Part shown: one piece after another, positions 16,282 to 27,585 of the stretch
Numbering within the stretch: position 1 is the first letter of the stretch
How the letters are laid out: every line of letters starts with the position of its first letter
Source: Sodiomyces alkalinus F11
Lineage: Eukaryota > Ascomycota > Sordariomycetes > Glomerellales > Plectosphaerellaceae
Assembly: GCF_003711515.1 (NCBI RefSeq)
Contig: NW_021167080.1
Coordinates: 6,218,346 to 6,282,345, forward strand
Direction: 5' to 3'
DNA length: 64,000 nucleotides
Notes under the pieces: model-generated
Database searches by the model: none
The model's input: only the letters and a program-made list of their open reading frames with translations
What the model was told of the DNA's origin: nothing
Translations under genes and position numbers: made by a program

Positions 16282-16833
16282 TGTTACGACGGCTTCCGGT
16301 CCTCTATAGTATAGCGGATGATAGGGGACTGGCGTCGAGGTTTTAGTTCAAAGTAAGAAGGGGATGTCAACTAAAGAGCAGTAACTGTCGTTCGTAGTGT
16401 CTGGTCGTAGTTGCGTCGTAAAGACTAGGTGTCTTCTTCACAAGGTAGAGTCAAGCGTAGACTAATGGTCCAGGTGAAGACTTAGATTGATCGATGTCTT
16501 ATTCTCTAATAGAAGTAAGGCCTAGGATACTCTGGTTTATATAGTGATAGAGTTGAAATGAGGGCCGTCTCCCGTCCTTCTGGATCGTGGGGAGCGTTGG
16601 ACAGTCCATGCTCCAGACGCTCCATCGCCCTCGAACCGTAGGAGCGTGGGAGCGTCTCCTTTTCCCTCGCTCTACCGCTCCACCGCGGGTTCGAGGTCAC
16701 GTGCGCTGCCACGTGACCTAGTGTTTTCTGAGTCATCCTCCCCTTCCTGACTTTGTGGGGTTTCACTCAAGTATTTATGTGCTAGGTGCCTCTTCCGGGG
16801 TGTCGCGCATGTTAGGTCCGTCCGGCCGTAACA
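16282..16833 (-). repeat. Gypsy-A 3' LTR (552 bp)
   Basis: TGTTACG...CGTAACA, nearly identical to the partner LTR and of exactly equal length. In element orientation the U3 half is the right-hand half here (about 16545-16833) and the R/U5 half is shared with the other LTR subfamilies. Confidence 0.95.
16695..16735 (-). promoter_or_regulatory. U3 two-part site: CACGTG dyad plus TGAGTCA
   Basis: GGTCACGTG, a 6-nt loop, then CACGTGACC (16695-16718, perfect 9-bp arms), followed after 10 nt by TGAGTCA (16729-16735). The same pair recurs in every LTR of the family in this window. Confidence 0.6.
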
Positions 16834-16941
16834 TTACCTCCCCCCTCCCAAGCGCTGTCCCAGCGGTCGCATAAATAGGTCGCCGTTCCCAGGTTCGTGC
16901 CCTCCCTGGGATCCTTCTTACCTTCCCCATGGCTGACCATC

Positions 16942-17500
16942 ATGTCGGATCGCGTTCAGAAGCGTAGCGCCCGAAAAAGATCCGAAAAAACCGCCCTTTC
17001 TGCATTCATTGATACTCGCGGTGTCGACGCAGACATGCCTTGCACCTTCTGTTTCCGAAACAACAAGGCTTGCCGCATGGTTAAAGAAGACTCCTCCCGC
17101 TGCGGAGAATGCGTTCGTCGGGGCCGGACATGCGACGGAGTCCTGGTGGCCTCCTCCCGTGGGTTCCTTCCTGTGGTCGTCCATCCTCCCCTGCTGACTT
17201 CCCGTTCTCCCAGTCACTCGTCTTCTTTCTTCCGAAAAACGTCTTAAGTCGGAGGAAACCAAAGCCGAAGAGGAGTTGTTCGTCCTTCAGCAACAGCTCG
17301 CGACGGCAGTGAACCGTCTTACCCGCATCCGGAAGCTTCGCCAAAGGGTGGAGGAGAGGAGTACCGAAGCGTTCCAACGGGGTATAAAGGGTTTGGAAGA
17401 AGACAATCACTCGTCGCCTCGTCAGGCCGAACTGTCCCGCGAAGAAGGTTCTATCGTGGGGGACCTTCAGTCGATAGGTGTTTCTGGTGATATTAATTAG
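16942..17500 (+). CDS. antisense Zn2Cys6 zinc-cluster protein carried by Gypsy-A
   Basis: Two exons, 16942-17158 and 17214-17500. The 55-nt intron has donor GTGGGT, a CTGAC branch site and CCCAG acceptor. Product is 167 aa. Residues 34-64 have the exact binuclear-cluster spacing C-X2-C-X6-C-X9-C-X2-C-X6-C (Cys34, 37, 44, 54, 57, 64). A Lys/Arg-rich N-terminus precedes it, and from about residue 78 a Leu/Glu/Lys/Gln-rich coiled coil follows, the layout of a fungal DNA-binding regulator without an activation or MHR domain. It begins 109 bp inside the 3' LTR and runs opposite to gag-pol. The TAG at 17498 may be a RIP stop, because the frame continues in register to TGA at 17566, and the Gypsy-B copy likewise ends in SSGS-stop. 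The 16929 ATG is out of frame. The role is inferred, not known. Confidence 0.75.
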
Positions 17501-17543
17501 TCGGCCTTTGGTTTAGAGGATTTTCGTGACGTTAGTCCTATTA

Positions 17544-20500
17544 CTAGCGTGGCGTCTGGGTCCTGATAGTGTTTTGTCGGTATTACTTTAGGAGTTATTT
17601 GCAGTTGATTAGGTTATCCTTAGGTTCCTATATATTATCGCCGTGGTCGTAGTTTTTCCACTTAATGAAATATTCTGTGCCGTCTGGCGTCTCTCGGTGG
17701 TCGAGGATTCGTTCTGCTTTATACACGTCGCTAGTATCGACCACGATCGTGTCTTATGTTGTTTTTGCATTTTTCGGTGCTGGTTCGAGTAGTGAAATAT
17801 GGAAATTGTTGTGTATCCTTATTGTCGGAGGTAGTGATAGAATATAGTTCGTATCTGACTTTTTCTCTAGGATTTTAAATGGTCCTAATTTTTTGAAATC
17901 CAATTTGTCGCTTGGTCGTTGTGTTTTGATGTTTTTGCGGATAAGGTAGACGCGGTCCCCCCTCGAAAGGGTTGGTCCCTTAATCCTTGATTGATTCGCG
18001 TACCTGCTCATCCGTGTTCTAACCATCTCCAGGTCGGTTCGTAGTTCTTCATATAATTTTTTCATGCTTTTAACTGTTTTTGTCGCTCTTAGTGCGTCTG
18101 GTCCTTCCAAAGGTCTTCCAAATGCTGTCGGGGTGTATCCGTAATTTGCTTCGAACGGTGTTTTCTTTGTTGACTCGTTTAATGAGCTGTTGTATGCGAA
18201 TTGTGCAAGTGGCAGGTATTGCACCCAATTGTCTTGTTCGTACCCTACGTAGCATCGTAGGTACTGTTCTAGGACTTAATTCATGATTTCGGTTTGTCCG
18301 TCCGTTATAGGGTGAAACGCTGTTAAATACTTATGTTTCGTTCCTAGTTGACTTATGACTGCTTTCCAGAAATTACTGGTAAAGAGCTTGTCTCTGTCCG
18401 TGATGATTTCGTTCGGTGCGCCGTGATCCCTAATTAGGCGGTCGATAAAGATACTTACTAGTTCTTCTGCTATGGTGTTTTTGATATATAGAATGTAAAG
18501 AGTGTATTTCGTGAATCGGTCGACGATCACGAATATGCTATCGTAGGCGGTTCCCGTTACTAGATCTTTAGATACCGGAAATCCTGTTATAAAGTCTATT
18601 ATAATCGATTTCTATAGTCCGTCTGCTACTAGTAGTGGTTTTAGTAGTCCGTAAGGTTTATATCGGCTGCTCTTTACTTTCTAGCAAATATCGTAGTTAC
18701 GAACGAAGTCCCTGACTCGTTCTTTAGTTCCTGTGTACCCGTATTATTATCGTAATCGGTAGTATGTTTTATGAACTCCTTAGTGTCCATGCATTGGTGA
18801 GGCGTGTGCTTCTTCAAACATGATATTGGTCGTCCGATTAATGCCGTTTACCTCTTTGTTCTTCAGGGTAAGAGCTCCTCCTTCCCATTAGAGTATGGCT
18901 TGCGGTTTGGGTGATTCGTCAGGTGTTCCTAGTCGGCTGAGTGCGTCTGCGCGACTGTTTTCGCTCCCTTTCACGTACTGAATATAGAAGTTGAACTCGG
19001 CTAGGAATTCCGCCCATCGGATCTATCGTTTATTAAGAACCTTAGTAGTGGTGAATTACGCGAGGTTCTTATAGTCCGTGTAGACTTATACCGGGTGTCT
19101 TATTCCTAACAGATACGGTCTCTATTCCTTAAAGGCTTCGATAATAGCTATTAGCTCTTTATCGTGGATCTAATAGTTAAGTTCTGGTCCGCTTAGTTTT
19201 TTAGATATAAAGGCTATAGGATATAGTCTTCCTTCTGCGTCGCGCTATCCGAGTTATGCTCCTAGAGCCTAGTCGGATACGTCTATTTTGAGTTCGTATT
19301 CTTTGTCGGGGTCTGGCATTGCCAAGATAGGTTCGCTAGTAACCCTTCCTTTAAGAGCTTAGAATGCTTCCTCTATTCTTTTATTCTATTCGAAGTCGAG
19401 TCCCTTTTTTATTGCTTTAGTTAAGGGGATAGTAATCTTACTATAGTCCTTAATGAATCGTCGATAGTAGTTTACGAGTCCGAGAAAGGACTGAATATCG
19501 CGAACGTTCTAGGGTCGTGGCTACTTAGAGACGTACTAGACTTTCGCCTTATCTATATAGATCTTATTAGGTCGTATCGTATAGCCCAAAAAATTGACTT
19601 CTTACGTGTGGAATTAAACTTTTTCTGGTTCGACTAATAGGTCGGCGTCTTATAGGAGTTATAGGATCGTGTGAACGTGTTGTCGGTGTTCTTCGAGTGT
19701 CTTGGAGAAGATTAGGATATCATCCAGGTACACCATAACAAAGTAGTCCAGATACTTCCTCAGGACGTCGTTAATAAGTGTTTGGAATGATACCGGCGTA
19801 TTCGTTAACCTAAAAGGCATGACGAGGTACTCGAAGTGGCCTCGCTTCGTCCGAAACGCTATCTTCCACTCTTCTCCTTCCTTAACCCTGATTAAGTTAT
19901 AGGCTCCTTTTAAGTCGAGTGCCGTAAACTATTATACTCTAACTAGCTAATCTCGTATTTCTAAGATAAAAGGTAGCGGATAGCGGTTCTTAATAGTTAT
20001 ATCGTTAAGTTATCGATAGTCGATATATAGTCGTAGTTTGCTATTCTTTTTTAGTATAAACAGGATCGGATATCCTGCTAGTAATTATAATACTCGGATA
20101 TAGCCTTTTACTAGTATCTCTTCGAGGTATTCTTCTAAGGCATCTAACTCCTTCTAATTCAGCCCGTAAATTAGGAAGAATTTCGGGTATACCCCTTCCT
20201 TAAGGGGTATCTCGTGATCGTAGTGTCGATGTTTTAGTAATCCGGTCTCTAGGTTTTCGGTAAATAGCTTTTTATATTTACGGTACTCTAGTAATACCTT
20301 AGCGAGTCTATCGTGGTCGCCTTCCGTGAGTCCTTTCTCTGCTTGGACGATCTAGTAGATTCCTTTGATAATGTTTGTTACGCGTCGGTTATCGTGTTGT
20401 CGCTACTATCTCGAAGTCTTTCGTACTTCCTTCGCCCGGGTCCCTAACTCCTGGCGGCTATCTGAGTCTCCTTAAGGCTCCTTCGTCGGTAAGTCTTTCT

Positions 20501-22862
20501 GCTGTTTTCGACGGATATCGGGATCGGGTAAGGTTTCCTTCGTGGTCTTCTACTTACTCTCTAATCTCCACCGGAGCTAGCTAAGCTTCTAGTCTATATC
20601 GGGATTCTATTCGTTAAACCATAGTTCGCTAAGGATAATATCCTTATAACCTATATCGTATACATCGAACTTTATTATTCTAGTCTTATTCTGGATTTTA
20701 ACCTAAAGGTGTATAGTCTCCTGGTTAATAATGACTTCTTCGTGGGACTGGTTCTTTCCCGTATATAGAGTAACCTCGTACTCCTCTCCTAGGTATTTCC
20801 TGACCTATAGTATAGAGAACTTTCTCACGGCTGCTAGTAAGATAAAGTTTCCTGCTACGCCTGTATCTAATAGTGCGCTGGTCTTATGTTCGCCGAGTCG
20901 TATCCTAACATAGCAGTGCCCTGTACTGCTACGCGTTATAGAGTATATCTATCGAGTGCCTCTCGTATACTCCTTACGATAGTATACTCCTAGTTTTTTT
21001 GCCCGTTTAGCCCGATATTCGTGGGATGCTTCCTTATCCACGAATCCATACTGGATCAAGAGTTGCTCTACCCGTCGTAGGCGCTTATCGAGGGTCTAAA
21101 AGCGTGACTCCTAAGCTTCTTAGTCTTATCTTAGCTGCCGGGTTTTCCCTTACTATCCTTCGCTAGTAGTCGTAGACGTCCTACGGTAGGCTTTATCGAG
21201 GTTAAGTCTAGCGAAACGGACTTAGTGGGTTTATCTAAGGGGTTCCTCCGTGAGCTAGTCAAGGATCCGTAGCTAGACAGCTTCTTCCTCGGCCAGGTCG
21301 TTCGTTTCTAGGTGTTAACACTAAAAGTCCGTGTCGCTACCCTCGGATTCCGTTTCCTAATCTTATTTTTCGGCGACCTCCTCTTTTCGCTCCTCTATAA
21401 TCTCTAAGATCTGCTTTTATCTCTCAGCTTCTTCTTCCATCCCTCCGTAATTTTGGAGGATTTCGGCAATAGTTTATGAAGCTGGTTTATCCTTATCCCA
21501 GTCATGGGTCTTAAGGCCATAGTCGTTATCGTACTCGTTACTAGATACTATAGCGAGTATCTTCTAGGGTCTCTTAGGGTAGTACCCAGCTCCGTCTTTC
21601 CCTAATTAGTATACTAGATAATAGTTATCGTAGCAGGTCGCCTAATAGAGGTTAACGTGTGGTATTTCGTCCCTCCGAATCTCCAGGTGTCTAATAGCGT
21701 TGATTTCCTTCTAGGGTCTTTCTTTCCCGATCGTATTTACTTATCGTTACGGTTATTCTTTTTTAGGCTTATAGCAGTCGCGTGCGTAGTGACCTGGCTT
21801 ATTATAGTTATAGCACTTAACTCTCGTTATATCCCTTTTACCCTGTTTATCGTTCTGTCGGTTAATATTGTCGAGCTCTATAGGTCCACTGTGGTACCTA
21901 TATAAGGTGTTTCCGAACTAGCGTGGGTGTGGTTATCTCTTTCCCGAATTAGCCGTGTAGAACGGAACGCTTATTTAATGCTTTTTCTGGCGGCGTTATT
22001 TATAGTTCCGGTTATCGATACGAATTACTATTACGGTGTATTCGCTAAACGTCTTAGGTTGGTCTAATCGGTATAGTTTATCCTTCACTTCTTCCTTAAG
22101 TCCTTAGTAATACCGATCTATAAGGGGCTTATCCGGGTAGCTAAGCTTCGATAAGATTTATTAGAATCTTATAGTATAGTCTATAGCTAACTTAGTCTAA
22201 TATAGCTAGCTTAGTCGTTCGGCCGCGACTCATTCCTTATCGGGCTGGCCGAAGATAGCGTTAAGTCTTTCGACGAATACGTCGAAGTTCTCGAAGATCG
22301 CCGTGGTCCCGGGCTTCCTTAGGATCTCTATTCCTATATTCTCCAGGTAGTCCTTATAAATAGATTCGAACCATTCGTGCGCGTCCCCCGTAAGGAGTGC
22401 CGCGGCACAGAGTACCTTAGTTTCTTCCGTACGGATACTATCCTGGTAGAATAGGAGATAGCCTCTAAGCTAGGTAATAAAGCTCTAAAGCTATCCTCGA
22501 GTTCCGTCGTACTTAGGGGGTGTAGGGTATCTATACTTAGCCCTGATTCCAGGATGGTTCAGCTAAGCTCTCAGGGTCGTATTCTCCCCCTGAAGCTAAG
22601 TGATTATGTCGCGAATCTGCTGAAGGTCGTTGCTTCCTCTAGTGGTAGTGGTAGGCGTCGCAGTGCTCGCAGCGTTCGTGGTACGGTTGTTGTTCGACAT
22701 GTTAGAAGAGTGGTTGCTGGCTACTTCGTCGTCTTGTTGAGGTTGTTCTGGTCCTTCCTCTTCGTCGGAGGAACTGGATTCTTCAGACGATGATTCTTCT
22801 TCAGATGAAGTGACTTCTTCTTCCTGATGCGAAGTAGCTTCTGCTTCGGGCGTACTGCTCAT
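17544..22862 (-). pseudogene. Gypsy-A gag-pol (RIP-interrupted)
   Basis: Starts at ATG 22862 with an 88-codon open segment extremely rich in Ser and Glu, then a capsid-like region broken by TAG/TAA codons. The zinc knuckle near 21800 reads CYNYNKPGHYARDC, with the second Cys changed to Tyr. The reverse transcriptase YLDD is intact. The integrase core (18530-18276, with ITDRDKLFTSNFW and FHPITDGQTE) is open, as is 18224-17754 (GPFKILEK integrase tail). A chromodomain (KAERILDHRETPDG...YFIKWKNYD) is broken by stops of TGG-to-TAG and CAA-to-TAA type and ends at 17544. Its last bases lie head-on with the antisense zinc-cluster gene. Most stops are explained by C-to-T at CpA on one strand. Confidence 0.9.
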
Positions 22863-22902
22863 TAGCTATCAAGGTCAGCTTACCGAACAGGATCGATCAA
22901 AA

Positions 22903-23454
22903 TGTTACGACGGCTTCCGGTCCTCTATAGTATAGCGGATGATAGGGGACTGGCGTCGAGGTTTTAGTTCAAAGTAAGAAGGGGATGTTAACTAAAGAGC
23001 AGTAACTGTCGTTCGTAGTGTCTGGTCGTAGTTGCGTCGTAAAGACTAGGTATCTTCTTCACAAGGTAGAGTCAAGCGTAGACTAATGGTCCAGGTGAAG
23101 ACTTAGATTGATCGATGTCTTGTTCTCTAATAGAAGTAAGGCCTAGGATACTCTGGTTTATATAGTGATAGAGTTGAAATGAGGGCCGTCTCCCGTCCTT
23201 CTGGATCGTGGGGAGCGTTGGACAGTCCTTGCTCCAGACGCTCCATCGCCCTCGAACCGTAGGAGCGTGGGAGCGTCTCCTTTTCCCTCGCTCTACCGCT
23301 CCACCGCGGGTTCGAGGTCACGTGCGCTGCCACGTGACCTAGTGTTTTCTGAGTCATCCTCCCCTTCCTGACTTTATAGGGTTTCACTCAAGTATTTATA
23401 TGCTAGGTGCCTCTTCCGGGGTGTCGCGCATGTTAGGTCCGTCCGGCCGTAACA
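22903..23454 (-). repeat. Gypsy-A 5' LTR (552 bp)
   Basis: Same length and nearly the same sequence as 16282-16833, which implies a fairly recent insertion. The gag ATG lies 41 bp downstream in element orientation. Confidence 0.95.
23316..23356 (-). promoter_or_regulatory. U3 two-part site: CACGTG dyad plus TGAGTCA (5' LTR)
   Basis: Same perfect 9-bp inverted repeat with 6-nt loop (23316-23339) and TGAGTCA (23350-23356). Lies in the promoter half of the LTR that would drive gag-pol. Confidence 0.6.
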
Positions 23455-23698
23455 ATACCCTGCTTATATTATTTATTAGATTCTGTCTGGAGAACTGATA
23501 ATCGTTAGTTTCTTTTTTCGATATTTCTATAGGTAAGTTATCCTCGAGCTATATACTATGTATATACTGACTATATACTTCTAAAGAGATTACTAAGTTA
23601 ACCGCCGCAGCCGCTATAACCGCCATAACTAATAGTAAGTTCGAATAACCTTAGTATATAATAGGCATATACTGATTATATACAGATAGCCGCTAATA

Positions 23699-25803
23699 TG
23701 GATACCTTTACTGGTAACGGGGTTAATAACGCGACGAATCCGTCGCAGGACTAGGGCTACTACTATAGTAAGTATATACAGGGTATATACCTAGGACTTA
23801 ACTAATATAACAGAACCGATTCCTAATAATAATGCTAGCTGGGTCCCGGATACGCTTAAGGGCTTTAAAGGCGGCGGTAAGTTATATAGGCACACTATAT
23901 GCGTCGTATATGCTTATATAGTTCAGCTCGTCCTAATATTAGCCAGGAAGAAATCGATAGTTCCGGTAAGTCGTCGATTAGGTATATGCCTTATATATAC
24001 TAACACTTATCTTAGCCCCTTATAGTATAGTTAAGATATCAAAGGATAATACTGGCATGTGAGTGACTCTGTATATACCTAATATATACTAAGTGCTAAC
24101 TTATAATAGCTACGATATTATTATTGACGGTAATACTATAATATATGGAAAGAGTTTCAAGGATTAACCCGCTATAAGTATACCTATAGTATATACTACG
24201 TATATACCTAATATATCTTTTAGCTTCGTCGTTATATTCGTAATTACCACTCTAGAGCACTACGGGGTACGACTTAAACCAATATCAGCCAGGCCGAGCA
24301 GGTTACCAGTATAAAGTAAGTAATTAACCCCGTATACCCTGTATATATACGAAGTATATATAGCGCTAATATTCTTAGCGTAATTAAACTCTGGGTTCGG
24401 TCTAGAGGATAGCGGAATACCGAGTATGCTTATAATCCGGGGTAAGCGATCCTATACCTCGTATACGCTACGTATATACTAATATAATAGAGTCATAGTC
24501 CTGTTAATAGCCTTATGGGTAAATATACCAATCGCCTTAAGGAGTTAGCGTAAGTGACCTATATCCCTAGTATAGGTATCGTATATGCTAATATTATATA
24601 GGGCTAAATATCCCGAATTCCGAGAGGAGTTTAGTGATTATTTCTATCGCGAGGTTAGTGACTTTTCCTCTCTAGTATATACCCCGTATATACTCCCTTA
24701 CCCTATATAGCCTTACTATTTTCCTATTTTCCTATTTTCCTCCTATATATATCCAGTATATACCCTGTATATACTCCCTTACTCTATATAGCCTTGCTAT
24801 TTTCCTTTTTCTTTTTCCCTTTTCCTTTAGTGGTATATACGCCGTATATACCGCTATTATATCCCTGCTATTAACTCCCTATAAGTCAGCGGTTTCGGGT
24901 GATTCTAAAGCCACGGTGCCTCCAGAAATAGCGTATATACCTAGTATATACGATATTCGGTTCGAATCTATAGTCCTACCCAGGACTAAACCCCCCCCCC
25001 GCCCCCGAGTCTAATTTAGTTTACGAGCGAGCGTTGAATTTAATGTTTTAAACCCCGTATATGCTAAGCATATACGGAGAGCCCCTCTTATTAGATCTCT
25101 CCGATATCCCCGACGATATACCCGACGCCCTAGATACGACTGAGTATACGCCTGGTATATACGATAACCTCGATAACGCGACGCCCCCTAATCCTCTGGT
25201 TTTAGTAGTTCTAAGCCCTATCCCAGGCCCTCCGAAAGCTAAAAGACCCCGTAAAAAGGTGTCTTTTTCGGTACTAGAGCCACGGCGCTCTGCTCGCTAG
25301 AAGCTTAGTAAGCGATAAAATATAGTGCTATCCTGGCCTGTGTATATACGTCGTATATGCTATCGACTTTACTAATATAGCTTTTTAGGTTATACCTTCT
25401 TCTACCACCTCCAAATAATCTATAAGTCCCCCTAAGCCTCGTATATACGACGTATATACTAACCCGCCTAGTATAATATCGACGATATCGAGCAGCAGCT
25501 AATGCCTAGTAAGCGAGTAAGTAAGTTACCTATGTCTACTCGGTATATACTCTGTATATACCTGAATTTACTAATACTTCCTAGAAACCGCGGCTAAGAA
25601 GACTAAGAGGCCCGCCACTAAAAAGGTTAGTAAGGCCGCTGCCTAGCCCACCCGTCGTTCTAATAGTAAGTAGTTACCCTCGTATATACTACGTACATAC
25701 GCCGTATTTATATAACTTATACTAATTATAGATAGGGAATAAGAATCTTATGCCTGTTTTAGTTCCCGTAGATACCGATAATAAGGCTAAGACGGGCGTT
25801 TAA
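23699..25803 (+). pseudogene. T1 plus-strand gene (unrecognised, multi-intron, RIP-mutated)
   Basis: A chain of short exons separated by introns with good motifs: 23768-23813, 23877-23942, 23966-24015, 24059-24109, 24178-24223, 24316-24378, 24442-24490, 24550-24601, 24654-24889 and 24933-24983, with further ones to about 25738. Most begin GTAAGT or a close variant, contain paired GTATATAC-like octamers, a CTAAT/CTAAC branch and a TAG/CAG end. Exon pieces read sensibly (GIYDIIIDGNTIIYGKSFKD; MGKYTNRLKELAAKYPEFRE). A longer open part at 25061-25300 is Pro/Asp-rich and ends in basic PKAKRPRKKVSF. A Lys/Ala-rich stretch follows, and the frame ends with KAKTGV-stop at 25803. TAA/TAG codons fit RIP of CAA/CAG/TGG. 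The N-terminus is uncertain and may lie beyond the Gypsy-A insertion. No known domain is recognised; it may be an accessory DNA-binding protein. Confidence 0.6.
24654..24889 (+). repeat. long introner-like intron in the T1 plus-strand gene
   Basis: Begins GTTAGTGACTTTTCCTCTC and contains several GTATATAC pairs, CCCTATATAGCCTT units and a polypyrimidine microsatellite. It is homologous to the inverted intron at 27585-27111 in the T1 transposase gene. Confidence 0.65.
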
Positions 25804-27110
25804 TTTTTTTCACTATATATATAGCTAATACTTCGACGCCGTATATACTTCGTATATACGTTACTCTATATAAATAACGATTATAATTACTATTCCTGCT
25901 CTTCCTCTCTTTTAAGCTCCCGTATCTGCCTCTCTAGTTCCCGTACCTCCTTCCTATTCTATAGTTCCTATAAGCGGAGTTCTAGCTTATACCTATACTC
26001 GGTATATGCTACTCCTATACGCTCTATACGCGTAGTGTGATTTTACTTCCGTATCCTAGCTGCCCTTATAGATAGTGATACGAGTATTAAGCTACGTCGT
26101 TATTTAGTGCCTTATATAGGGTTAGGGGCTTACTCTTATTAGCGGCGCTAGGAATAGTCTAGGGGAGTATCGGGCTCGGGCGTCTCGTTTAGTACCTCGC
26201 GTATACGGTGTATATACGTAGTCGATACATCACGCTAGTTATATAGTAGCCTGCGTGCTAGTCGTAGGTCAAAGCTTAAAAAGCTATTATTCGAATCTCT
26301 CCTAGTATCGCTCCTAGGCGGATCACGGCCCGATTTATCCGTGGTATTATTTAAGTCGTACTCGCTACCCGAATCTAAGGGAATACTAATAGCGTTATCC
26401 TAATTTATACCGCGTATATACGCTATATATAGGTTCCTTAGGTCGAATAGGTTTTACTGATTCGCCTCGTATGCCTTAGCCTGCCGACGAAGTGCTTTTT
26501 CCCTTTTATACAGAGACTTCCCGGCACGTGCGAGCCTACTCGTATTCTTATAATACGCGCGTATACCGTGCCTAAGTTTAGCTTAGTCCTACTTAACCTC
26601 CTCGAAAACTAGATCACGAACGCTAGGTAAAGTTAGTTTATTATTCCGTATACGTCTAGTATATACCACGTATATACTAGGGATAAGACGACGGTAAATC
26701 TTACCCTAGGACCCTAGTAAGGAGGGTCTTTTTCCGGCCTATATTCTGGTTATCCTTCGTATACGATACTTTAACTAGGTTAGTATCACGGCAAAGAATT
26801 CGCCGTGTATCTATAGGAATCTTACTTAAAGGTAAGCAGATAGCTATAATAACCTAGGGTTTCGCCTTATACTTCGCCTAGCCTCGTAGTTCCGGCTATT
26901 CCTTATATATGACCCGTAGGTGCTTATTACACTAGGAGTATAACGGGGCCTTGAATAGCTTCTAAATAAGCGTTATAAGCTAGTAGTTAACGTTCCTACT
27001 ATAGCGGCCGATATTCCTTTTTAGATATACCGTATAGAAGGCTAGTAGGTGAAGGAGATACTTATTATAGGTCCGGCTATTATCGAGAGAGTATAGGTAT
27101 TCCCCGAATC

Positions 27111-27585
27111 CTATATATAATATAAGTATATACCTAGCGTCTCCCCCGTATATACAGCGTATATGCTATAAAAGGAAAAGGGAAAAAGAAAAAAAGGAAA
27201 AGGGAAAAAGAAAAAAAGGAAAAGAGAAAAAGAAAAAAAGAAAAAGGGAAAAAGAAAAAAAGGAAAAGNNNNNNNNNNNNNNNNNNNNNNNNNNNNNNNN
27301 NNNNNNNNNNNNNNNNNNNNNNNNNNNNAAAAAGAAAAAAAGAAAAAGGGAAAAAGAAAAAAAGGAAAAGGGAAGAAGAAAAAAAGGAAAAGGGAAAAAG
27401 AAAAAAAGGAAAAGGGAAAAAGACAAAAAGGAAAATAGTAAGGCTATATAGGGTGAGGGAGTATATACGGGGTATATACTGGATATATATAGGAGGAAAA
27501 GGGAAAATGGGAAAATAGGAAAATGGTAAGGCTATATAGGGTGAGGGAGTATATACGGGGTATATACGGGAGAGGAAAAACTAAC
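27111..27585 (-). repeat. long introner-like intron in the T1 transposase gene (includes 60-N gap)
   Basis: Read on the minus strand it begins GTTAGTTTTTCCTCTCC, then GTATATAC pairs, CCCTCACCCTATATAGCC units and a long pyrimidine microsatellite, and ends ATATATAG before the exon GFGEYLYSLD. It matches the plus-gene intron 24654-24889 unit for unit over its first 100 or more bases. Confidence 0.65.
27173..27435. repeat. polypurine microsatellite (AAAAAGGAAAAGGG type) with assembly gap 27269-27328
   Basis: Imperfect tandem units of AAAAAGAAAAAAAGGAAAAG flank 60 N. The gap length is probably arbitrary because assembly stalled in the repeat. Any open frame through it is an artefact of low complexity. 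Confidence 0.9.

Larger units (their letters stand above)
16282..23454 (-). mobile_element. Gypsy-A: complete Ty3/Gypsy chromovirus with an extra antisense gene
   Basis: Two near-identical 552-bp LTRs (16282-16833, 22903-23454) start TGTTACG and end CGTAACA and are flanked by a perfect 5-bp duplication ATACC. Transcription of gag-pol is on the minus strand from the LTR at 22903-23454. Order: Ser/Glu-rich gag start at 22862, CCHC zinc-knuckle remnant near 21780-21830, reverse transcriptase with a YLDD codon set at 19730-19719, integrase core 18530-18276, integrase C-terminal part 18224-17754, chromodomain about 17745-17610. An oppositely oriented Zn2Cys6 gene lies between pol and the 3' LTR. 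RIP-type stops interrupt gag-pol. Confidence 0.95.

Noticed and set aside
16506..16766. 86-codon minus-strand frame inside the Gypsy-A LTR (repeated at 23127-23387)
   Set aside because: Present twice only because LTRs are duplicated, and absent from the other LTR subfamilies, whose U3 cores differ.
16277..23459. CRISPR-like array from recurring GTATATAC units
   Set aside because: Units are palindromic octamers in introns with irregular spacing in a eukaryotic genome. No spacer structure or cas genes.
24955..24985. tRNA gene (B-box-like GGTTCGAATC)
   Set aside because: No A box or cloverleaf can be formed around it, and it lies inside a T1 intron.
27166..27426. 86-codon open frame on the minus strand
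   Set aside because: It is a translated microsatellite running through N bases.
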